From the NCBI GenBank assembly GCA_003220615.1, contig QHTB01000146.1, forward strand, positions 1-51,703: a stretch of 51,703 nt of DNA, in the 5' to 3' direction. The notes below the pieces were generated by a model. It was not told where the DNA came from. It did not search any database and saw only the letters and a list, made by a program, of their open reading frames with translations. This document shows, piece by piece, positions 10,627-19,505 of this stretch (its first letter is position 1; every line of letters begins with the position of its first letter). Both the position numbers and the translations under genes were made by a program. This DNA is from Candidatus Rokuibacteriota bacterium (GTDB taxonomy: Bacteria; Methylomirabilota; Methylomirabilia; Rokubacteriales; CSP1-6).

Positions 10627-10724
10627 GGAAGCGTCTAGGAACCCGGTGGGCCTCCCGGACTTCAAATCCGGTGTCCGGCTCTAGACAAGCTGGAGGTGGG
10701 TTCGACTCCCACACGCTTCCGCCA
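10627..10724 (+). tRNA. selC: tRNA-Sec (anticodon TCA)
   Basis: A 98-nt tRNA with the marks of bacterial selenocysteine tRNA. It has an 8-bp acceptor stem (GGAAGCGT 10627-10634 with ACGCTTCC 10713-10720), a discriminator G and encoded CCA. The anticodon loop is CTTCAAA with TCA at 10662-10664 on a CCGGA/TCCGG stem. The extra arm is long (CCGGCT with AGCTGG), and the T arm is GTGGG-TTCGACT-CCCAC. It reads UGA as selenocysteine. selA and selB follow on the same strand, which confirms the call. Confidence 0.97.
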
Positions 10725-10734
10725 GCGGGGGACG

Positions 10735-11262
10735 ATGGCGAAGCGGCAGGCCGACCGCGGTACGAATCGACCGAGGCGCCAGCGGCGGTGGGCGGTCGTC
10801 GTGGCCGCGCTCGTCGTCATCGGCGCCGGAGTGGGTTACTTCGCGTACCGCGCCGCAGCCGATCTCCCGGGGATGAAAACCGCCGACCAGGGAAACCGTC
10901 ACGTGCAGAACGGCGAGTCGCACGAGGCGTACAACACCGAGCCACCGACGTCCGGGCCTCATCTCCCGTACATCGCGCCCTGGGGCGTGCACGCACGGCC
11001 GGTCCAGCCCGAGCTCCAGGTGCACAATCTCGAGGACGGCGGCGTGGTGGTGCAGTACAACTGCGAGTGCCCCGAGCTCGCCGAGCAGCTGAAGAAGGTC
11101 GTCCAGGGGTACGACAAGTACGTTATCCTTGCGCCCTATCCCTCGATGAAAACGCGCATCGCGCTCACGGCCTGGACGCGCATCGACACCTTCGACGACT
11201 TCGATGAACGGCGCATTCGACGGTTCATAAACGCCTACCGTGGGATCGACCACCACCGCTAG
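10735..11262 (+). CDS. DUF3105-like single-pass membrane protein in the sel locus
   Basis: A 175-residue protein with a basic cytoplasmic N terminus, one TM helix (about 18-38) and an extracytoplasmic domain. The domain carries TEPPTSGPHLPY near 67 and VHNLEDGGVVVQY near 95, then APYPSMKTRIALTAW, which match the DUF3105 family pattern (PPTSGPH and a NLExGGV block). The family has no established function. A Cys-Glu-Cys follows the second motif and could be redox-active or metal-binding. ATG at 10735 comes 10 bases after the tRNA CCA, with a G-rich ribosome site (GCGGGGGAC) between. It begins a gene chain running into selA. Confidence 0.7.
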   Translation: MAKRQADRGTNRPRRQRRWAVVVAALVVIGAGVGYFAYRAAADLPGMKTADQGNRHVQNGESHEAYNTEPPTSGPHLPYIAPWGVHARPVQPELQVHNLEDGGVVVQYNCECPELAEQLKKVVQGYDKYVILAPYPSMKTRIALTAWTRIDTFDDFDERRIRRFINAYRGIDHHR

Positions 11263-11725
11263 GGCCCTGGTCGCCGGCGCGCTTGCGCTGGCCGGCTGCT
11301 CGCGCCTGCACATCTCGCCGCTCCAGCCGCCGCCGTATCGCGCTGAGATCCCGGCCGCGTACGACTCGACGTGGGGCGCCCTGGTGCGTGCGCTTGCCCA
11401 TCAAAACGTGCCGCTGCGTGCCATCGCGCGCGATTCCGGGGTGATCGCCTCTGACGAGTTCGTGTCGCCCATCAACCTCTATGCGGACTGCGGCCAGTTG
11501 AGCGGCGATCAGCTCGAGGGCGAGGCGATCGTGTCGTTCACGGTCTTCGTCGAGTCCAACGGGCCACAGGTCACGCGCATCCAGGTGAACTCGAAGATGC
11601 GCACCCAGGCCTTTCGTCGCGGCAAATCCGGTAAGCTACGCCCTATGCCCGTCTACAACTGTGCGTCCACCGGGCGGTTCGAGGCCAACCTCGTCGATGC
11701 CCTGCGGGACTACGTGAAGGAATGA
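11240..11725 (+). CDS. putative lipoprotein
   Basis: A 161-residue protein with a lipoprotein signal: a short N region, ARALVAGALALAGC and Cys20 as the likely lipidated residue. The mature part (PAAYDSTWGALVRALAHQNVPLRAI, then IASDEF and IVSFTVFV) resembles the fold edges of BamC/NlpB-type or DUF-type lipoproteins, but I cannot assign a family. Two further cysteines (YADCGQ, YNCAST) are present. GTG at 11240 overlaps the DUF3105 gene by 23 bases, and the stop overlaps the next start by ATGA, so these genes are co-translated. Confidence 0.6.
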   Translation: MGSTTTARALVAGALALAGCSRLHISPLQPPPYRAEIPAAYDSTWGALVRALAHQNVPLRAIARDSGVIASDEFVSPINLYADCGQLSGDQLEGEAIVSFTVFVESNGPQVTRIQVNSKMRTQAFRRGKSGKLRPMPVYNCASTGRFEANLVDALRDYVKE

Positions 11726-12012
11726 GCGTGCCGCCCCGGCTGGCCGATCTCGTGCGCAAGGCGCGGCGGCTCGCTGCGGAGCGCGACCGCCTCATCGAGG
11801 CGCTCGCGGTCGAGTGGGCCCGCGCGCTCAAGGGTCAGCGCCTGTCCGCCGCGGACCTCGACGAGCTGTGGGCCGGGCTCACCGAGGATGCGGTACGTCG
11901 CGGCGGTCAGGCCCGCGACGCCGGCTGGACGGCCCAGGCCTGGCGACGAGAGGCCCAGGAAGTCGTCGCGCGCCTTCGCGAAAAGGTCGAGGCGACGCTG
12001 GATGAGCGCTGA
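11722..12012 (+). CDS. small helical protein of unknown function
   Basis: A 96-residue, charged, largely helical protein rich in Arg, Ala, Leu and Glu, with no signal peptide and no motif that I recognise. Two helical stretches (about 5-37 and 68-95) could form a coiled coil. It starts at ATGA over the lipoprotein stop and ends 11 bases inside selA. Its reading frame therefore seems to be kept in the selC-selA chain. Function unknown. Confidence 0.55.
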   Translation: MSVPPRLADLVRKARRLAAERDRLIEALAVEWARALKGQRLSAADLDELWAGLTEDAVRRGGQARDAGWTAQAWRREAQEVVARLREKVEATLDER

Positions 12013-13408
12013 CCGCGCGGCACGCCTCCGCCGGCTTCCCGCCGTGGACCAGGTGCTGCGCGAGGTCGGCGACCGGCCGGAAACGGTAGCCGTCCCGCGG
12101 CCACGCCTGACCGCTCTCGTTCGCGGCGTCCTGGATGCCGAGCGGCGGCGCATCATGAGCGAGGACGCCGAGCCCCCGGACGCCGCAGCCGTGGGCGAGC
12201 GGGTCCTCGAACAGATCGGCCGCCAGGGAACGTTCTCGCTCAAGCCGGTGATCAATGCCACCGGCGTCGTCCTCCACACGAATCTCGGCCGAGCCCCGCT
12301 CAGCGCGCTCGCCCTCGAGCGCATCGCCAGCGTCGCCGAAGGCTATTCCAACCTCGAGCTCGACCTGGCCTCCAAAGAGCGTGGCTCGCGGTATGCGCAC
12401 GTGGAGGAGTTGCTGCGGCGCCTGACGGGCGCCGAGGACGCGCTGGTCGTCAACAACAACGCGGCGGCGGTTCTCCTGGCGCTCGAGACGCTGGCCCACG
12501 GCAAGGAGGTCGTCGTCTCTCGCGGTGAGCTCATCGAGATCGGCGGAGAATTTCGGATCCCCGACATCATGCTGCGCAGCGGCGCCGTCTTGCGTGAGGT
12601 GGGGACGACGAACCGCACCCACCTGAAGGATTACCAGGGTGCGATCGGAGACAATACCGGGCTGCTCCTCAAGGTTCACACGTCGAACTACCGTGTCGTC
12701 GGGTTCACCGCCGACGTCCCGTCGCGCGAGCTGGTCGCGCTCGGCCACGACCGCGGCCTGCCTGTCATGGAAGATCTCGGCTCGGGCAGCCTCATCGACC
12801 TCCGCGACTGGGGCTTCCCTTACGAGCCCACCGTGCAGGAAGTCGTCGCCGCAGGCGTCGACCTGGTCTCGTTCTCCGGCGACAAGCTGCTGGGTGGGCC
12901 GCAAGCCGGCATCGTGGTCGGCCGTCGTGAGCTCGTGGGGCGCCTCAAGAAGAACCCGTGGAACCGGGCGTTGCGCATCGACAAGCTCACGCTGGCCGCG
13001 CTGGAGGCGACGCTCTATGCGTACGATGCCGGCCGGGCGCTCGAGACCGTGCCGACGCTCCAGCTCTTGACCGAACCGCTCGTGGCGGTGCGCCGGCGCG
13101 CCCAGCGACTGGTGGCCCGTCTGGGTCCCGATCTCCGACGGCGGTTGAACGCGAAGGTCATCGAGGATCGCGGCCAGGTCGGAGGCGGAGCGCTGCCGAC
13201 CGTCGAGTTACCGACCGCGGCGGTGGCGCTGGGCGCGACCGCGGCGGTTGCCCGGAGCCTCGACGGGGCGCTGCGACGCGGCAATCCACCTGCGATCGGT
13301 CGCCTCGTGGACGACCGCCTCCTGCTCGATTGCCGCACGGTGTTGCCCGCCCAGATCAATGCCCTCGCCGCCGTCATCTCCGCCGCCGCAGCAGCGACCC
13401 CGGGATGA
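12002..13408 (+). CDS. selA: L-seryl-tRNA(Sec) selenium transferase
   Basis: A 468-residue PLP enzyme that converts seryl-tRNA(Sec) to selenocysteyl-tRNA(Sec) with selenophosphate; family length is about 460. An N-terminal helical domain (RLRRLPAVDQVL) precedes the INATGVVLHTNLGRAPLS block. The PLP Lys295 is in SFSGDKLLGGPQ, at the same position as in E. coli SelA. ATG at 12002 overlaps the previous gene by 11 bases. No selD (selenophosphate synthetase) lies in the window, so it must be encoded elsewhere. Confidence 0.96.
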   Translation: MSADRAARLRRLPAVDQVLREVGDRPETVAVPRPRLTALVRGVLDAERRRIMSEDAEPPDAAAVGERVLEQIGRQGTFSLKPVINATGVVLHTNLGRAPLSALALERIASVAEGYSNLELDLASKERGSRYAHVEELLRRLTGAEDALVVNNNAAAVLLALETLAHGKEVVVSRGELIEIGGEFRIPDIMLRSGAVLREVGTTNRTHLKDYQGAIGDNTGLLLKVHTSNYRVVGFTADVPSRELVALGHDRGLPVMEDLGSGSLIDLRDWGFPYEPTVQEVVAAGVDLVSFSGDKLLGGPQAGIVVGRRELVGRLKKNPWNRALRIDKLTLAALEATLYAYDAGRALETVPTLQLLTEPLVAVRRRAQRLVARLGPDLRRRLNAKVIEDRGQVGGGALPTVELPTAAVALGATAAVARSLDGALRRGNPPAIGRLVDDRLLLDCRTVLPAQINALAAVISAAAAATPG

Positions 13409-13498
13409 CGACTCGGACGATCGATGGGAATCGGGAGTACGGGCAGGTGAATCCAACACATCGATGAATCGGCAAGATCCACGGAGCCACTCCGCACC
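13409..13498 (+). other. selA-selB spacer with small hairpin
   Basis: A 90-base spacer without a gene. CGGAG (13482-13486), CCA, CTCCG (13490-13494) is a perfect 5-bp hairpin that contains the GGAG most likely to act as the selB ribosome site. It could damp selB translation; the pairing is seen, the effect is inferred. Confidence 0.35.
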
Positions 13499-15439
<1,941 letters not shown>

Positions 15440-15478
15440 GGGCGCGCTATCGTGAAGGCCGCAGGAAAGGAGCACCAC

Positions 15479-15661
15479 ATGTTTGGGCTGGGCTATCAGG
15501 AACTGCTGATCATTCTCGTGATCGTGTTGATCCTCTTCGGGGCCAACCGGCTGCCGGAGCTGGCGCGGTCGCTGGGCTCGAGCGTCAAGGAGTTCAAGAA
15601 GGGCGTGAACGAGGCGCAAAAGGACGAGACGCCGAAGCGAGACGACGAGAAGAAAGTCTAG
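15479..15661 (+). CDS. tatA: twin-arginine translocase TatA/E family subunit
   Basis: A 60-residue protein with one N-terminal membrane helix (about 7-19), the FG hinge in LFGANRLPELARSLG and an amphipathic helix followed by a charged tail. This is the TatA/E layout. TatA forms the pore for folded twin-arginine proteins. ATG at 15479 follows AAGGAG with good spacing. It sits 39 bases after selB. At least one Tat substrate is in this window (41625-43205). No tatC is present here. Confidence 0.93.
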   Translation: MFGLGYQELLIILVIVLILFGANRLPELARSLGSSVKEFKKGVNEAQKDETPKRDDEKKV

Positions 15662-15677
15662 TCGTTCCCCGCCGTCC

Positions 15678-17312
15678 ATGTCCTGCACCGCGCCGCGTCT
15701 CGACCTGCTCTGCGCGGTGGCGCTCTCGCTGTTGACGGTCCTCTCCCGATTGCCCTTCCGCGCGCGGATGCTCTACAACTGGGACGCCGTCCAGTTCGCG
15801 CTCGCGCTGCGCGAGTACGACGTCAGCAAGCACCAGCCCCATCCTCCGGGCTATATCCTGTACGTCGGGCTCGGCCGGATCGTGAACGCCTGGCTCGGTG
15901 ATCCGGCCGCCGCCTATGCGCTGCTCGCCGTCGTCTTCAGCGGACTGACGACCTTCGTCGTGTTCTATCTCGCCCGGGAGGTCTACGACCGGGCGACCGC
16001 ACTGGCCGCGGCCACGCTCCTGGCCGTCAGCCCTCTCTTCTGGTTCTACGGTGCCGTCGGGCTGACGTACGCCGGCGAGGCGCTCTGCGCGGTCACCGTC
16101 GCCTACTTCGCCTTCCGCGCGCTCAAGGGGAGTGAGACCGACTCCTGGCTCGCGGCGGGATATCTCGGCCTGGCGGGTGGACTGCGCCAGTCGGTGCTGC
16201 TGCTCCTGTTCCCGCTGTGGCTCGGAGCGACCGTGGTCGGTCTCCGCCGTGTCCGCACGATCGTGATCGGGCTGGCGGTGATCGCGGTTGCGACGCTGAC
16301 GTGGTTCGTGCCGATGATCTGGCTCAGCGGAGGCCTCGATCGGTATCTCGCCGCGTCGCTCGAGCTCGCCGACAGCGTGGTGAAGCCGACCTCCATTCTG
16401 GGCGGGCCGTTCGAGACGACGCTTCGGATCTCGCGCTACGTGCTGGAATCGGTCCTCGTCGGCCTGGGGCCGCTGGCGCTGGCCGTGTTCCTCGTGCCCT
16501 GGTACGCGCGCCGCTACGGCTGGGGCCGCGCCGAGTGGTTTCTCGTCGGATGGACGGTGCCGCCGATCGTCGTCTACACGCTCGTCCACTTCGGGCAGGC
16601 CGGGTACGTGCTGACGTTCTTGCCCGCGCTCGTCGTGCTGCTTTCGCGCGTCCTGATGGCCGCGCTCGGCGACGCGTTGCTGACGCACCCACGACTGCGG
16701 CCCCTGGCGACGACGGCCGTGGTCACGCTGGTCGTGCTCGTCAACGGCTCGTTCTTCGTCAGCGCTCGGCCACTCCCGCGTGACTTCGACACGCCGAGGC
16801 CGGCCTGGCAGAAGACCGCCGAGGACGAGGCGTTCGACTGGATCTTCAGCCGGACCGCGGCGGCGCTGCAGGAGCACGAGCGCGTCGTGCAGACGTTCGT
16901 CGGCGCCATCCGGGGACTGTACGCGCCGGACGAGACCGCCGTCGTGACGGAGCTCGGCAACCCGCGCTCGTATCCGTGGCTGCGCCACGCGATGTTCTAC
17001 CTGCCGGAGTACCCGATCTACGAGCTGACGGTGGGCGAGCTGCCCGCGGGATTCTATGCGCCGCGGATGGCCCAGGTGATGGCCCGCGTGCCCGAGAGCC
17101 ACATCGCGCTGCCCGCGGGCGTCAAGCAGCTCGTCTGGTTCGTGGACCACTGGAGCCCGCTGACCGAGCGCCCGCTCGGCCTCACCGAGATCGAGCTTCC
17201 TCACGGCCGCTATCTGTACCTGCTCAGCATCGGCCGCAAGCCCGTGGACTATGCGGGCTACACCTTCGTGCGCGAGAACGCAGCGGGTCGTGCCGTCCGG
17301 ACGCCGCGGTAG
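15678..17312 (+). CDS. GT-C fold glycosyltransferase-like polytopic membrane protein (DUF2723-like)
   Basis: A 544-residue protein with about nine or ten TM helices and a C-terminal soluble part. An acidic first loop (MLYNWDAVQFALALREYDV) is followed by HQPHPPGYILYVGLGR, the typical pattern of DUF2723 or PMT-like GT-C enzymes that use polyprenyl-phosphate sugars. Asp in NWDAVQ is the likely catalytic acid. The acceptor and sugar are unknown. A second GT-C-like gene overlaps its end, so the two probably act in one surface-glycan or protein-glycosylation path. Confidence 0.75.
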   Translation: MSCTAPRLDLLCAVALSLLTVLSRLPFRARMLYNWDAVQFALALREYDVSKHQPHPPGYILYVGLGRIVNAWLGDPAAAYALLAVVFSGLTTFVVFYLAREVYDRATALAAATLLAVSPLFWFYGAVGLTYAGEALCAVTVAYFAFRALKGSETDSWLAAGYLGLAGGLRQSVLLLLFPLWLGATVVGLRRVRTIVIGLAVIAVATLTWFVPMIWLSGGLDRYLAASLELADSVVKPTSILGGPFETTLRISRYVLESVLVGLGPLALAVFLVPWYARRYGWGRAEWFLVGWTVPPIVVYTLVHFGQAGYVLTFLPALVVLLSRVLMAALGDALLTHPRLRPLATTAVVTLVVLVNGSFFVSARPLPRDFDTPRPAWQKTAEDEAFDWIFSRTAAALQEHERVVQTFVGAIRGLYAPDETAVVTELGNPRSYPWLRHAMFYLPEYPIYELTVGELPAGFYAPRMAQVMARVPESHIALPAGVKQLVWFVDHWSPLTERPLGLTEIELPHGRYLYLLSIGRKPVDYAGYTFVRENAAGRAVRTPR

Positions 17313-18762
17313 CGTCCTCCTCGTCGTCGCCCTCGCCGTCCCGCTCGCGGTCCTGCTCACCTCGGAGCGCCGCATCGCGGGAGCGGCCGGCTTTCCCCTC
17401 GACGACTCGTGGATCCACCTCCAGTTCGCTCGCAACATCGCCGAGGGGGCTGGCTTCTCGTACAACCCGGGCGTGCCCGTGGCCGGCTCGACGGCGCCGC
17501 TGTGGACGCTGCTGCTCGGCGCCGCATTTGCGCTCTTCGGTCCCTCGATCGTGATCGTGAAGGTGATTGGTGTTGCTCTGACCCTCGCCGCGGGAGTGGT
17601 CACCCGTCAAGCGGCCCTGGCCTGGGGCGCGTCGGCCCCCGCTGCGCTTGCGGCGGCCTTCGCTGTGCTGTGGACGGGGCCGCTCGCATGGGGCTCGCTC
17701 TCGGGGATGGAGGTGCCGCTGGCCGCGACGCTGGTCGCCGCGACGCTCTGGGCTCACGCGCGTGGCCGGCTCTTTCTCACCGCGCTGTTCGCCGCGCTGG
17801 CGCCGCTCGCTCGCCCTGAGTCGATCGTGCTGCTGCCGTTGATCGCGCTGTCCACCCCACCGACCCTGCGACGCTTCGGCGTCTTCGTCGGCCTCGCCGC
17901 CGTCGCGCTGGCCCCGGCCGTGGCCTTCAGCCTGGCGACCGTCGGCGCCCCCGTGCCGGCGACTGCGGCGGCCAAGATCGAGGGCGGCGTGCTCGGCTGG
18001 CTCGCCGGCGTCCACGAGCCTCTGGGCCGGCTGCTCGTGACTCGCCCGTGGCAATTCACTCGCGAGTGGATCGGCTGGCTCTGGACGACGCACGTCCTGC
18101 TACCGATCGCGCTGGCGCCGGCGGTGATCGTCGTCTGGCGCCGCGTCGGTCCGGCGCTCGGCCTTCCGGCGCTGGCGTTGATCGCCCATCCGCTGGCGAT
18201 GGCGCTGCTCGCGCCCTACCGTGGCCCCGGGTTCCAGGAAGGCCGCTATTCGGCCCACCTGCTGCCGCTGGCCTTCATCGTCCTCGTGGTCGCGCTCGGG
18301 CCGACGTGGACGCGACGGCGTGGCGCTCTCGCCGCCGTCTGGCTCGCGCTGGCTCTCGCCAGCCTGGTCCCGGCAGCGACGCGTTACGCCTGGGGCGTGC
18401 AGAACATCAACGCGATGCAGGTGCGCCTGGGCCACTGGGTCGCCGAGCACGTTCCTCGTCACGGGCGCCTGGCGCTCAACGACATCGGCGCCATCGCCTA
18501 CATTTCCCGTCGCCCTGTCATCGACCTGATGGGCCTGGTGACGCCCGAGATCATCCCGTACCGCCGCCAGGGCGAGGAGGGCATCCTTCGCTTCGTCGAC
18601 GAACAGTGCCCCGATTACGTGATCGTCTTTCCGGCCTGGTTTCCCGACATGACGGCGCGACGCTACCTGCTGGAGCCGGTCTTCCGAGTGCGTCTCGAGC
18701 GCAACGAGGTGGCGGGAGCCGACGAAATGGTCGTGTATCGCCTCACGCGCTGCGCGGTATGA
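17290..18762 (+). CDS. second GT-C-like polytopic membrane glycosyltransferase
   Basis: A 490-residue membrane protein with about ten TM helices. The first periplasmic loop has FPLDDSWIHLQFARNIAEGAG, with an Asp-Asp pair, and GVPVAGSTAPLWTLLLG, as in GT39/ArnT- or PMT-like transferases of actinobacterial and deltaproteobacterial type. GTG at 17290 gives a 23-base overlap with the preceding gene; an earlier start at 17251 is open. The C-terminal soluble part includes LALNDIGAIAYISRRPVIDLMGL, common in this group. The substrate is unknown. Confidence 0.72.
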   Translation: MPSGRRGSVLLVVALAVPLAVLLTSERRIAGAAGFPLDDSWIHLQFARNIAEGAGFSYNPGVPVAGSTAPLWTLLLGAAFALFGPSIVIVKVIGVALTLAAGVVTRQAALAWGASAPAALAAAFAVLWTGPLAWGSLSGMEVPLAATLVAATLWAHARGRLFLTALFAALAPLARPESIVLLPLIALSTPPTLRRFGVFVGLAAVALAPAVAFSLATVGAPVPATAAAKIEGGVLGWLAGVHEPLGRLLVTRPWQFTREWIGWLWTTHVLLPIALAPAVIVVWRRVGPALGLPALALIAHPLAMALLAPYRGPGFQEGRYSAHLLPLAFIVLVVALGPTWTRRRGALAAVWLALALASLVPAATRYAWGVQNINAMQVRLGHWVAEHVPRHGRLALNDIGAIAYISRRPVIDLMGLVTPEIIPYRRQGEEGILRFVDEQCPDYVIVFPAWFPDMTARRYLLEPVFRVRLERNEVAGADEMVVYRLTRCAV

Positions 18763-18858
18763 TCGAGAGGGTGACGCGTGGGGCTCGCCCTCGCGTTGGT
18801 GTCGACACTCATCGCGCCGAAGCGCTGACGCGCAGTCGGCGAGAGAGGAGCACGACCC

Positions 18859-19467
18859 GTGATCACGCCCGGGCGCATCGCCGTCGCAGTGCTCGTCATC
18901 TTCGCCGGCTCCGGCGTCGCGCAGGCGCAGTACATCCGCTACTCCGACGAGAACGGCGCCTCGTACTACGTCGACAGTCTCGACCGCATCCCCGAGCGCT
19001 ATCGCGATTCAGCGGTGATGCTCCGCTATCGCAATGCCCCGACGGTGGAGACCAGGGACGCCGGCAACAAGGCCGGGGCGCTGCGTGCCCCGACGGTCAT
19101 CCGCTACACGCCGGGCCAGCCGATCATGGTCAACGTACGGCTCAACGGTACGGCCTCGGCGCAGTTGATGATGGACACCGGCGCCGATCGCACGCTGATC
19201 AGTCCGCGCGCGCTGGCGGCCGCCGGCGTGTCGCTCAGCCGGCCGGTCGGCACCGGTCAGATGCACGGAGTGACCGGCAGCGACCGCATGGACTTCGTGA
19301 TCGTGAACTCGATCGAGATCGGTGACGCGCGCGTGGGCCGCATGCCGGTGGCCTCCTACGAGATGCCGAGCGCGCGCGGCGACGGCCTCCTCGGCCGCGA
19401 TTTCCTCGATCAGTTCAACGTCAGCATCGACGCCGCCCGTGGTGAGGTGACGCTCGCGCCCAAGTAG
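18859..19467 (+). CDS. secreted retropepsin-like aspartic protease with DUF4124-like N terminus
   Basis: A 202-residue protein. A signal peptide (1-23, ending AQAQ) is followed by a short YIRYSDENGASYYVDSLDRI segment of the DUF4124 kind. Then comes a clan AA domain with the active Asp106 in MMDTGADRTLI and the second family mark GLLGRDFLDQF. Such TIGR02281-type proteins dimerise to form the active site; substrates are unknown. GTG at 18859 follows GAGAGGAG. A -10-like TATGAT (18758-18763) at the previous stop may start its transcript. Confidence 0.82.
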   Translation: MITPGRIAVAVLVIFAGSGVAQAQYIRYSDENGASYYVDSLDRIPERYRDSAVMLRYRNAPTVETRDAGNKAGALRAPTVIRYTPGQPIMVNVRLNGTASAQLMMDTGADRTLISPRALAAAGVSLSRPVGTGQMHGVTGSDRMDFVIVNSIEIGDARVGRMPVASYEMPSARGDGLLGRDFLDQFNVSIDAARGEVTLAPK

Positions 19468-19483
19468 CCACCCAAGATCGCTG

Positions 19484-19492
19484 TGATACGAT
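19484..19492 (+). promoter_or_regulatory. possible extended -10 element for ileS
   Basis: TGATACGAT (19484-19492) matches the extended -10 form TGn plus TAnnnT. No -35 box is seen. It would start transcription near 19499, a few bases before ATG 19506. Confidence 0.3.
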
Positions 19493-19505
19493 GACCCTCC
19501 CGGCC

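Noticed and set aside
15594..17603. 669-codon minus-strand frame opposite the first GT-C gene
   Set aside because: The product is Arg/Asp/Gln-rich with no domains; it mirrors third-codon GC bias of the real gene.
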